The notes under the pieces: generated by a model
Told to the model about the DNA's origin: nothing
The model's database searches: none
Seen by the model: the letters and a program-made list of their open reading frames with translations, nothing else
Assembly: GCF_021869535.1 (NCBI RefSeq)
Contig: NW_026262690.1
Location: forward strand, 89,635,995 to 89,699,994
Source of the DNA: Mytilus californianus
Lineage: Eukaryota > Mollusca > Bivalvia > Mytilida > Mytilidae
Length of the DNA: 64,000 bases
Direction: 5' to 3'
Made by a program: the position numbers and the translations under genes
Part shown: piece by piece, positions 35,099 to 46,160 of the stretch
Numbering within the stretch: position 1 is the first letter of the stretch
Layout of the letters: each line of letters starts with the position of its first letter

Positions 35099-35600
35099 TT
35101 GACAGAGGTACACCTGTTAGCTGGAAGTTCCTGCTCTTACAGAGCACTGTTGTTTACTCTAAAGTTTGTTAGAGTAGGCGTGAATCAGATGTGCATACTA
35201 AAAAATTCCAAAGATCTTTTAGAGTACATGTACATACAATCTAAGATGCTTTCATCTTGCAATAGTATTAAAACATTTGACTTTTCTACACTTTGCACAA
35301 GTATTCCCCATTCCAAAGTGAAAGACAAATTGTCAAAAAGAATGGTCTACAAGTTTCTTGTCTTGGGGAGAAATAAATTGTGCTTTGTAAAAAATCACTC
35401 TGATTCAAACAAAAAATTCACTGAAAATGACATTATCAAGATGCTTGATTTCTTGATTGACAACATATAGGAAGCTATTTAACCAAGAGTTCCAAGTGGT
35501 GAAGTTGAAATCATCCCTTCGTAAATTTTACAGATGCTATCACGAGTTGGTTGGCTGTTATGGAGTATCCGTTTCACAAATAATAATGGATATATTCCAA
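35099..35600 (+). pseudogene. Reverse-transcriptase fragment of a retroelement, catalytic core deleted
   Basis: The open frame to 35470 reads through an RT-like block: VNQMCILKNSKDLLEY, then SIKTFDFSTLCTSIPHSKVK, KFLVLGRNKLCFVKNHSDSN and MLDFLIDNI before a TAG. The F-D-F-S-T-L-x-T-S-I-P motif is the strand/Asp region of RTs of a family common in bivalve genomes (Penelope-like is my best guess). Family members normally continue with G-I-P-M-G-T and a Tyr-x-Asp-Asp catalytic motif, both missing here. The sequence jumps to a C-terminal segment (KLKSSLRKFY at about 35502-35531, then HELVGCYGVSVSQ). It is therefore internally deleted and 5'-truncated, a dead copy in the EHBP1 intron. The 3' tail follows directly. 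Confidence 0.8.
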
Positions 35601-35897
35601 TTGTAACTACAATCACGTCCCCTTTTCCCCAAATGTGACCAATCAAATTAGACTTATATCACCAGATTTGTACTAACATGAGCAACCAATGGGTGCCACA
35701 TGTGGAGGAGGATCTGCTTACCCTTTTGGAGCACCTAAAATCGTCCCCAGTTTATTGTGGGGTTTGTGTTGCTCAGTCTTTGGTTTTCTATGTTTCAGTT
35801 TTGTGTACTGTTGTTTGTCTTTTTTTCTTTTTTAGCCATGGCATTGTCAGTTTATTTTTTACTTATGAGTTTGAATGTCCCTTTGGTATCCTTTAGC
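35601..35897 (+). mobile_element. 3' tail of the RT retroelement
   Basis: Contains CCCCTTTTCCCCAAATGTGA, ACATGAGCAACCAATGGGTG, CCACATGTGGAGGAGGATCT, GCTCAGTCTTTGGTTTTCTA and GAGTTTGAATGTCCCTTTGG. The last two blocks recur at 37908-38045, and the GGGTG-CACATGTGG-GATCTGCTTACCC block recurs inverted at 59073-59135. The 72-codon frame over it is spurious. Confidence 0.75.
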
Positions 35898-35980
35898 TCT
35901 TTTTTTTTCTCATGATTCTATATTTGGTTGTTTTCTGTTTTTTTTTTCTAAATTGCTGGAATTTGGAATTTATTTGGTAA

Positions 35981-36890
35981 AATTTGTAATGCAAGTCTTA
36001 CTCACCAAAAGTTCAATAACCCTCCTGTGTGATATGTTATACTTGACTTACTCACAAAATGTTCAATAACCCTCCTGTGTGATATGTTATACTTGACTTA
36101 CTCACCAAAAGTTCAATAACCCTCCTGTGTGATATCTAATACATGTCTTACTCACCAAAAGTTCAATAACCCTCCTGTGTGATATGTAATACATGTCTTA
36201 CTCACCAAAATTTCAATAAGCCTCCCGTGTGATATGTAATACATGTCTTACTCACCAAAAGTTCAATAACCCTCCCGTGTGATATGTTATACATGTCTTA
36301 CTCACCAAAAATTCAATAACCCTCCCATGTGATATGTAGTACATGTCTTACTCAACAAAAGTTCAATAACCCTCCTGTGTGATATGTAGTACATGTCTTA
36401 CTCAACAAAAGTTCAATAACCCTCCCGTGTGATATGTAATACATGTCTTACTCACCAAAAGTTCAATAACCCTCCCGTGTGATATGTAATACATGTCTTA
36501 CTCACCAAAAGTTCAATAACCCTCCTGTGTTACATGTAATACATGTCTTACTCAACAAAAGTTCAATAACCCGCCCGTGTGATATGTAATACATGTCTTA
36601 CTCACCAAAAATTCAATAACCCTCCCGTGTGATATGTAGTACATGTCTTACTCAACAAAAGTTCAATAACCCTCCTGTGTGATATGTAATACATGACTTA
36701 CTCACCAAAAGTTCAATAAACCTCCCGTGTGATATGTAATACATGTCTTACTCACCAAAAGTTCAATAACCCTCCCGTGTGATATGTAATACATGTCTTA
36801 CTCACCAAAAGTTCAATAACCCTCCTGTGTGATATGTAGTACATGTCTTACTCAACAAAAGTTCAATAACCCTCCTGTGTGATATGTAAT
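35981..36890. repeat. 50-bp minisatellite, 18 copies at exact spacing
   Basis: TTCAATAA recurs every 50 bp from 36012 to 36862, 18 units with no net length change; one unit has a compensated indel near 36055. The unit is ACATGTCTTACTCACCAAAA, GTTCAATAACCCTCCYGTGT, GATATGTAAT. Variation is confined to a few positions (CTCACC/CTCAAC, CCTCCT/CCTCCC, GTAAT/GTAGT/GTTAT). Fifty is not a multiple of three, so it does not encode a periodic protein. The array starts about 85 bp after the retroelement tail. Confidence 0.97.
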
Positions 36891-37215
36891 GGAATGTTGT
36901 TTATGTTACAATCATTGGATAGACTTTATTGTGTCCCATTCTCTTTCAAGTTTACTTAAATATACACAGTATGACATTATGAAAATGATGTAACTACATT
37001 GCAGTGTAATGATTGGTCATTCAAGTGAAAAAATTGCATTTTAAATAATGTATTATGAATTTTACCTTAGTTTTCAAATAATGTTATATATTCATTGTGG
37101 TAATCAAATATGATCAATTTCACAAGTGTAGCAGAGAAAGTCAGATTCCTTGTATCAATGGAAAAAGTAGATGTCTGTATTTTTTTTTTTAATCTGTTTG
37201 TTTACTTCCTTAAAA

Positions 37216-37345
37216 AAGGGGAGATTTGGTATGATTGCCATTGAGACAACTATCCACTAGAGTTAAAATGAAGATGTCTTTTGGTTTTTCTTTATCATTG
37301 GGTTGTTGTCTCATTGATATATACCCCATATCTCTCTTTATTAAT
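37216..37345. repeat. Fragments of families A and C side by side
   Basis: GGTATGATTGCCATTGAGAC and ACAACTATCCACTAGAG (family A, +) are followed by ATGTCTTTTGGTTTTTC, GGGTTGTTGTCTCATTGATA and TACCCCATATCTC (family C). Confidence 0.6.
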
Positions 37346-37539
37346 ATTTTTCTTCATGTTCCCTTTATGATTAACAATGAACAGCAATGTTTGCTTACAC
37401 TTTACATATCTTAATATTTGATATTAATTTGGAAGCTTACTGGAAAAATTTTTGAAACAAAATCACCTAACAAAATACTAAACACAGACGGGACTTGATG
37501 TAACATAGTGAATGTTTGGCAACACAGACAGTATCAAAG

Positions 37540-37815
37540 ACAGAGGACGGATTACAATGTTTCCTGGTCTTTTCGTCTATCTATTGGTCAGTTTGTCCAT
37601 CCCTATCAGGGTATAGATTTTGAATTAATGGAATTTACCACCATAAATTCGTGGTCCCATCAACTTAGAACACATTTTCATTATGATGTGAATTTTTTAA
37701 AAGATATGCCAAATTTCAGTTTTTATCCAGATTTTATGGTTCTCTCCACACGGAAATGTGATGTGAAAGCATTACTAGTATTCTCATTTTTTGGTATGGC
37801 TGTATGTTTACCTCT
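37540..37815 (+). repeat. Dispersed repeat with a region shared with 30.84 kb
   Basis: CGTCTATCTATTGGTCAGTT, TGTCCATCCCTATCAGGG, then CATCAACTTAGAACACATTT and ATGATGTGAATTTTTTAAAA. The second half matches 30838-30920. The 103-codon plus frame over it has no recognisable domain and lies in the repeat. Confidence 0.5.
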
Positions 37816-37837
37816 ATAGGTCAATGCTATTCTGTGT

Positions 37838-37885
37838 TGTTTGGTTGCTGTCTCATTGATGTATACTCCATCTACTCTTATTCAT
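37838..37885 (+). repeat. Dispersed repeat family C fragment
   Basis: GTTTGGTTGCTGTCTCATTG followed by ATGTATACTCCATCTACTC. Confidence 0.5.
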
Positions 37886-37907
37886 ATTCACATCAGTTAT
37901 ATTGCTC

Positions 37908-38045
37908 AGTCTTTGGTTTTCTATGTTGTTTTCCGTATACTGTTTTATTCTTTTGATCGTTTTTAGTTTTTTGACTTGGCATTGTCATTTTTTTTCTCGA
38001 TTAATGAGTTTGAATGTCCCTTTGATATCTTTTGCCTCTCTTTAA
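37908..38045 (+). mobile_element. Second copy of the RT retroelement 3' tail
   Basis: TTGCTCAGTCTTTGGTTTTC, then TTGACTTGGCATTGTCA and AATGAGTTTGAATGTCCCTT parallel 35770-35897 in order and spacing. No coding part is attached. Confidence 0.7.
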
Positions 38046-41000
38046 TATAAGATATCGTAATTTGGAGGGATGCCATATTACAAAGTAATGTTTGTTTAAG
38101 ATCACTTTCATTCTGAAAAAAAATATTCAATAGCTGTATAATAAATGTAAAAATATATGACTGACTTGAGATTTTAATTTTTATAATGAGAGCTGCAGAG
38201 ATAACAGTGTGATACTAAGACTGTGTTGGAAGCTGCTAATTCTATTGTTCTATCATTGGCATGAATTTAAAAAAATGTTTTTGTCTAAAATTACAAGTTC
38301 AACACATTTGTCAAATGATGGAAATCTTACAGTCAAATTACTTGCAAAGATTAAGACATTATAAGGTTTCAGGTGTTACGAGGTGGACCTCATGCGAGAT
38401 CATAGTAAAGATTCACCATGGGAAGTCTGTATTAAGTCTTCCATATTCAATTGTTTAAACTAATATGTCATTGAGTTCTGTCAAACAGTTTACAATTTTG
38501 TCGCTATAAGGTCGCATAGAGCTTTGTTATGATTTTTGAATCAATAATTCATAATATTATTTTAGCCTTTTTCATGCTGTTTTTCTTTGCTTTGATTTGC
38601 TTGATTTTAATGACTCGTATGGAACTTTTTAATGCAAGAAAACGACATTATTTGCAATTCCAATAAGTCATTTGTTGGGTTATAGATAATTTTGCAGCTT
38701 TTATTCATGATCTATTGAAAGAGAAGAAAAAGCACAGATTAATAGCTGCAGTTAGCAAATAAGAAACTGGGTTTGTTAATTAATGATTTTTTTTTATCAA
38801 ATACATGTATTTATGTGTATGGATATTACTTGTAATTGTGAAATTAGGTTTAGAATTAAAAGTTTCATTGCAGCCTTTAATTATACACTATAGTGTTGTA
38901 TTTTTATTCAATCTACGACTAAATATGGGCCCTCTAACAAATGCAAAATAGAATATATTCCTCCCATGTTTATTTGAAAAGTATTTCAATGGAAAATTGT
39001 GACAAATGAACGATTTTTTTTTATGTTGATGTGTTTCCGAAGATTGGCGACACATTTTTTGTTTAATTTTGGCTGGTAGAATACAAAAACATATATATGA
39101 AAAGTGTTATATTACTATCCTTTTTTCTAAAGGCTTGCTCCTTTCGTAATACTAATTGGCCAAAAAATTTTAGCACAGTGTTATAAAAAGATTTCCTGCC
39201 ATCCAATTCTGAAAATTGACTTTCTGTTTTCGTGAAAGAATGGAAGGAATGTTGAATACCTGGTTAAAAAGAACAAGTCTACTAAAACATGTATTACTTT
39301 GTTGTGAAAACTTCCATCATAATGACTGTTTAGAAGTAAATTCTGACATGCTCAAGAAAACACATTTTTTTTTTTTAAATTCCTTGGTTTTTTATTGTTT
39401 ACACAACACTCAGGTTTCTCTGCCAATAAAAATAACTTCTAAAAAAAAAGAAAAAAGGTGGTATCAAATTCCATCAAACAAATGAATAAAAAATTTATAA
39501 TTGAGCCATCAAAGTCCTACTGGAGCTGGCTGTCTTTTAAATACTGCTTTGAAAGCCATTTTGTTAAAGAGCCATATGAAAACTCATCCCTTTTGAGGTT
39601 TTAATTTGGAGGTTATGTGTTTTTTGACAAATTGTTAAGCTGCTAATCCCACGATAATAATGTGGGGTCCAATTTTACAGATAAACACCTACTTTGTACA
39701 GTTAGGTCTTAATACACGATGATCGGTAAAGAGCTATGTAAATAACAACCGGCTGGCCTCCTTCGTATTATCATCACAATACTTCACAGTTATTTTGGGG
39801 AGTAAAAAAACATTATAGATATGATTTATGAATAAATTTCCCATTTCCAGTCTCCAAAGTTATTGTATAAAGTAACAGTTTTGTTCGATGTGATGGTATG
39901 ACATTTTAATGGAGGACCCATATATTACACATTTTGACGTGGGTTTAAATGGCCAAGTGAATAAATGATTTAAATGATCAATGGTATTCCTGTCTACCTC
40001 TATACTTAAACAGCCATATGCTTTGGTAGTTAGCAACTTGTTTATTGAAACAAGAGACAACAATAAAACTCTCGGACAAAAGCCATGTGACACCTTTTCG
40101 GCATTATATTGGGACGAAAAATCAATTGGTTTACATTTAAGTAAGAGTCAGATTGTGTTGTGACAAACATGCTGCTTCGCAGGTAATCATTCTCGTGGAA
40201 AAGTCAGTGTATTTGGCATTGTATGAAAATTCACCATATATCCATTTTATCCATCATATTTTAATCATAAATTCAACCCAGCTGTTGTAAATGTAACAAT
40301 CCAAACAACACTTTATACCTATGAAAATCTAATTTACCGAAGAAACCAAACTATGTTTGAATAGATTAAGGAAATGGCGAACATTGAATAAGTTATAATG
40401 GGATATCTCAATTTTCAAATACTAGAAAAACATGACGATTGTCTTCTTTTCTGTCTATAATCTTCTTATTTCAAATAAACTTGCAATCATCCTTTTAACA
40501 AACATAATTCTCTTTTTTTTACAAAGAATCATAAAGTTATCAACAAATTGGTTTGAGAGTAATCCTCTTTAATAAACCTGATCTGTTTACTGTAGTGTAT
40601 TGTGGTATGTATATAAAACTCTCACTTCTCACCCTATAATATAATTGTAAACATTACAAGTTTGAATTGTTTCTCTACTATGGTAAGCTTAAACTTCCTG
40701 ATATTTACCAATCAAATTTTTACTGTAATTTATTGCTTCCTTGTTTCAGTCAGACATCTTGTTCGGTTATTTTTTATATTTTTTCGACATAACCATTCAG
40801 TATTTCTTTCAGCATTAAGAATTTATTTGAATTATTTTTCCAAGGATAAATTTAGTATAATTCTTTTTTGTTTTTTCATTACTCATATGTTTTATTAATT
40901 GCAACGGTTTAGTGTTTAGATCCTCTACAGTATTTTTTGTGATATGTATTGGACTTGGATAAGGCTATTAATAGTTTCTTTTATATGTGTCACATTTCAC

Positions 41001-43659
41001 TTCCATATAGGGCTTTTTTTATAGTTGTGTAAAACCATATAGTGACCTAAGGATGTGAAGATGTGAACTTTTTGGTTTGCTGTCAATTTTAAGAATATTT
41101 ACTGATGCTTTTTATTGTTACCAATGCCTTCCTAAAACTCACTGTAATCTCAAAATACTAATTTGTTTGAAGTCTGAGTCATTTGCGACTGTTTTCATAA
41201 AAAAATCTTATCACAAACATTTTTGTATATAACTTATGGTCCATTTTAATTGCAAGATTCTTTTGTGAAAACAGTCACCAACTCGTATGAACCACAAATT
41301 GCAGAAAAAAAATCTCATTTTTGACAATTTGTCAGTCTGAAATTTTTTCAAGTTAAGGACCCTTATGTCTGATCTGATAGGTCAGTAATTTATTTTAAAA
41401 ATTTCAACCTCACCCTTAGTTGGTATACTTCAAATATTAGACCATGTCCTATTCAAAACAAAAATTATGAAGGAATTTCTATGATTGAAGTTGTATATCT
41501 TAGTTTTTACTTGAGTGGAATAAGAATAAAAACATTAGATGTAATTAAAAAATTGTTGTCAACTTGAAAAAGTGTTGAATATCCAAATTAAAGAAATTAA
41601 GTACTTATATCTACAGATAATTGGTCTATTTTGAAATTATGTAACTTAGTCTACATTTATATTTCAAATGTTTGACATTTTTATAAATCCTCTTTTATTC
41701 CATTACTGAAATTCCCATTTATGGACAGGAATAGCTCCCTGAGTATGTCTTCTGTTTTTTGTTTTTACTTTAATTTGCATTAAAAATTTATATATGCAAG
41801 ATTATCTGGGTTGCACTGATTTTATATAATGTAATTGAAGTTTATGCAGGATTTTATGTCTAAATAAATGCATTCTTATCCGGCATGGAAAAATTTTCAC
41901 ATAAAAAAATAACAAATTGTCTGACTTTCTAATGCTTCTTAGAGTCAACTTTTTTTCACAGTTATTTATCATAATGTCTTGAAGTCAATTAACATCATTT
42001 TCATCTCCTCTGTTTTGTGTGATAGAAGATTGATATTTCTAGAGGATTAAGCTTTTTTATAGACTGGCATACTAGTCGATGAACTAAAATCTTATTCTCA
42101 GGAGTGTGGCAGAAAATATGATGATGGGTCTTGTTTGATCAGATATAAAGAGGAAATAACATGATATTATGAAGTAAAGATGAGCTGTGCACCCCGTTGG
42201 CCATGGACGATGTATTGAACATACAAAAGACATGGCCACTTATATTATTATGGCATGAAAACTAATACATCCCAAGTTTCCATTTCTTTAATGGATTAGG
42301 TGATATGTTGACAGGCACGTGTATGAAGTTTAAGCAGGAACTGTGTCTTACATGACACTGACGTTGTTTAACTATGGAGTCCAAGACAAGTGAGAAATTT
42401 AAACATTCTAGTGATCGCTAATTCAGCACCTGCAAGCGGAAACTGACAGTTTAACACTCAATTAGTCTACCTGTTTGATCAAGGGTATTGTGGCGAACAA
42501 CAATGAAAAAGAAACTGGATCTCTTTTATTACTTTAAGATTTTTCAATTCACCATTTTATGCCCATTGTAATTATACAATATGAAAATTTGTTTAAGTAT
42601 TTTACTGCTTATTTATTTCTATTTCCTTTTGTGGTTTATTCAGTTTCCACAAAGAAATTGGGTTTAATTTTCTCAGTTTTTCAGTAGTGTCATCTCAAAC
42701 AATGACTTTAATTGAAAAACAAAAGGACATTTTGAAAGATAATTTCTTTATAAGTCACAAATATTTCAGTTTTACTTGTAATGAATTTTGGTGAATTACT
42801 TATGAGGTACATATATATTTTGATTATTTTATCTGACATATTGCTTATTTTAAAAAGTGAATTGGGCAAAGTAGAGATGGAAATGTAATTTATTTTTCGA
42901 ATATTAGATATTATTTATTATTACTCTGCATTACCTATTAAATGAGTTTCACTTGTCAAAATTTATTTTAATAGATTTCTTATATTTGTACTGTCTTTTA
43001 AAACCAGAAAAAAATGTGTTTTTTTTTAAATTTAAATAAAAAACAAAAGATATATGGCTAATTTCTCCTTAGATTATTCACACTATCGCCATTTTTAGAC
43101 ATTACTGAAATTCACAGTAATTTAGCCTCATTTGTGTACATTAAGGTTGTTACAACATTATGACATATTTCTGAACAGTGAACAAATTATGCATACCTAA
43201 AGATGAATCTAAACTTCCAATTTTCTCATAGATTTTGGCAAATTTTAGTATATCCCCCAAATAAATTAAATAAAAACAACCCACTGAACTTAAACCATGA
43301 TTTTATTGGAAGTAATGCATTGTCAGAAATTTATTCATTTTCAATATTGTTATATTGTATCAAACTCTTAGTAACATTTTGGGTTTTATGTATATTATTA
43401 AAAAACATTATTTAAACATTAAACTTTGATTCTGGTAGGTTTCATGTGCAGCTTTCTGATTTTGACCCCTGTAAGTGAATCACAGATAATGTAAAATTGG
43501 CCATACCTCCTTACCTAGTTTCGGTTCATTTAAATTATTGGCAACATCATTATTTACCGATCGTGATATTAAGAAATAACATTATGATTCATTAGGCATT
43601 CATTTAATTGAAAATATTTTCTAATGTCAATTTTCTGTATGTTTGGATTCTGGACATGT

Positions 43660-43880
43660 TTCAGCATTGTTAAATATCTTGCCGTTTCAATTTGTCTCCT
43701 TGGAGGAAATAATAATAAAACTGCACACGCTGCACAATTCCTGTAGGAAGTCCGCTTGACTGCAGCAGTTTAAAGATATTTCTGATGTGTATTTACATAA
43801 TAAATAAGATTTTCAGATGATAAATTACTTGTGTCAATGATTAATTGGTCTTTTCTGTGTTTGTACATTTTTGGGCTGGA
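43660..43880. promoter_or_regulatory. Candidate conserved non-coding segment
   Basis: Non-repetitive, less AT-rich than its surroundings, with CTCCTTGGAGG, CTGCACACGCTGCAC, GACTGCAGCAGTTTAAAG and GATTAATTGG. Similar texture appears at 33000-33260 and 42050-42500. Support is texture only. Confidence 0.2.
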
Positions 43881-46045
43881 AAGTACAACTAAGATTGACA
43901 TTAAGCCAGGCTAACGCTCTTATCAATTTAACTCTTCATTGCATTGCCTTGTATATATTCTCTCAATAAGATGCCCTGCTCCATTTAAAAAAATACTGTT
44001 AAATTGTTTAATGGCCAAGTAAGACAATTATTTCAGCATTAAAAGACAGAGAAGAAGATTTCACTAAAGACATTAAGTGTGCATAGCTAATTCTTCTTTC
44101 AAGTTTGTCCAAGCAGAAATCTTGACAGATTCAAATAAGATTGCATTTAATGATTTCGAGAATTTTTTTCTAAAGTACATATTTTCTCATTTTGTCAGGG
44201 ATAAATAATTAATTTCATCCAAATTTTTAATTATCTTGTCTCTACTTGTAAAAATTTGTAAAGATCGCTAATTATTTTGTAAATTTCATTATCTAATAGC
44301 TATGTTTGTTGTCATAAGCACCTATTAATTAATACAATCATGACCAATTGTGTTTTTTCACACCTCCAGCTGAAAATTTGTATTATCTAATTTTATCATG
44401 TCAATACCTATGGCTTTGATAATACCCTGGAAACAAATTCCTATCTGTGGACAAGGGAGTTAATGTTTTTACAAGTTTACAAAAGGGGTTGGATATTGTT
44501 TTTTCGGTTGTAAAGGGCTAGGTGTTAAAAATAGATAAGTGTGGTGCCAGGTGTGTTCTATATGGTTTTGTTGTATTGGTATTCAGATAACAATACTGTC
44601 TATTAAATTTGCAAAGGATAGTCATGATTGTTTAATTAGTGTCCAATTAGTATTATTGAAGAAAAAAACAACATTCCCTAATAATCCAGAGGAATATTTC
44701 ACATTCTTGCCAAGTGCCATCACAATTGGCTTTTTTCTTGATAAATAAAAACTTAAAAGTACAATGTTAATTAACAGCAATTTGAAAATTTGGTCAAGTT
44801 TTCTAAGGCAATTTTTTTGACATCCAAATTTACATCAGAAATTGAAAAAAAATCACATATATTATTTTCATTCTATGAATAATTGATAATCTATGTTTCT
44901 TGATATCCTTTTGAAATTAATTATATGACAATATATGTTGAATGCAAATGAAATATTTTGACAAAATCAATTATGTTTTTGTATTAGAAACCTCTGAGTT
45001 ACCAGTAAGGTCATTTTCACCTAGATTTGTCAAAAGTTTTAACCAAACAACTTTGACATAATTGTTGATTCAATGTCCTCTGCTTCTTCAGCTTCTGCTG
45101 TTAGGTGGCAGCCATCATTTCTGATAATTCTGCAACTTTTAAACAAACAAGGTATGGGCATATGCTCAATTACAAGGAATTTTTATAATAATTAACAAAC
45201 AAACAAAAAAGGTGCTGTACAGATTAAAATGTGCAAGTAAAAACAAACTGATTTATATGTCCAATTTGGGGTCACATAGTGTCACCTCAGCATCATAGAC
45301 ATGCTACCTTCATACTGAATTTATAAAATAAATGTTAAGCAGCCAACACAAAAAGTTTATTCTTATAATATTTACAAAAGATGGATAACATTTTAATAGT
45401 TTTGTGTGCACTTGAAATAATAATAGAAGTCTGGGGTTTATATAATTTTAATCTCCATATTACAGGATAAGTATTTCAATAATAGTAATTTTTAATAAAA
45501 ATATTACATGAGTGATATTCCCTTATTACTTGTATCAAAAGAGAAGTTAGTCTTTTTATGAGTTTCAATGATGTGACGAATGGGACTAACGAATATCCTG
45601 AGATTTTTATAGTGGTAAACCTTCCCTATGGAAATATTTCACAAAATTTTTGCTGCTATACATTTTGTTAACTTTGACAATTTTCCTTGATATCAGGCAG
45701 AACTTTTTAAATATTAAAAAAAAATTACTTCTAGACTGGAAAAACTCATTTAATAAAAAAATGACTGTGTGTGATAGTTATGAAGCATTATACATCAAGC
45801 TTACAGTATGAAATATTCACCATACGAAAAATTTCTTTAATTTCTTTTTTTTTACCATGCTTTTTAGATATTTTGTTTTCAATAGTAAGTATGTGTATTT
45901 TTCCTTGAAAGGTCATGTGTGGTCTGTTGAACTGTCATAACTTTTTATAGCGATTGCTGTATACTTTTTATGTATGAGTTATCCCTTTTATGCTATACTT
46001 GCTATAGAAGAAAGGAAATCATGCTTTATTCTATTTCTGTTTCAG

Positions 46046-46160
46046 ACTGGCAGAAAACTGAAGCGCAGAAGAGGAGAGAAAAGTTATTACTGGAAGAGTT
46101 AGTTGCCATCGTAAACAAGAGAGATGAACTAGTTCAGCATTTAGACTCTCAAGAAAGAGC
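46046..46160 (+). CDS. EHBP1: EHBP1-like protein, penultimate coding exon (bMERB core)
   Basis: A 115-nt exon between TTCTGTTTCAG and the strong donor GTAAGT. It completes the Asp codon started at 25426, giving the run M-E-D-W-Q-K-T-E, then 37 codons including KTEAQKRREKLLLEELVAIV, NKRDELVQHLDSQER, and ends with the first two bases of an Ala codon. This is the most diagnostic part of the gene: D-W-Q-K-T-x-A-Q-x-x-R-E-x-L-L-L-x-E-L-V-x-x-V-N-x-R-D-x-L-V is the signature of the EHBP1/EHBP1L1 bMERB domain, an all-helical Rab-effector module. Both flanking introns fall inside codons, so skipping this exon (115 nt) would shift the frame. The in-frame sequence upstream of 46046 is intron. Confidence 0.95.

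Larger units (their letters stand above)
25427..46045 (+). other. 20.6-kb intron of the EHBP1-like gene
   Basis: Starts GTATATATGC after 25426 and ends CTATTTCTGTTTCAG before 46046. It interrupts an Asp codon after its first base. It contains the repeats and retroelement pieces listed between 28.9 and 38.0 kb. In 25430-28900, 32350-34100 and 38050-46045 I see no gene or recognisable repeat, apart from the candidate conserved non-coding stretches noted separately. Long open frames here are chance or antisense to low-complexity sequence. Confidence 0.85.

Noticed and set aside
35981..36890. Regular repeats resembling a CRISPR array
   Set aside because: No unique spacers: the whole 50-bp unit repeats head to tail, in a eukaryotic intron.
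37508..37819. 103-codon plus frame
   Set aside because: Half of it matches another repeat copy at 30838-30920 that is not open in the same frame; no domain recognised.
39216..39485. 89-codon plus frame
   Set aside because: No recognisable domain, includes poly(T)- and poly(A)-derived stretches, and no plausible splice link to the EHBP1 exons.
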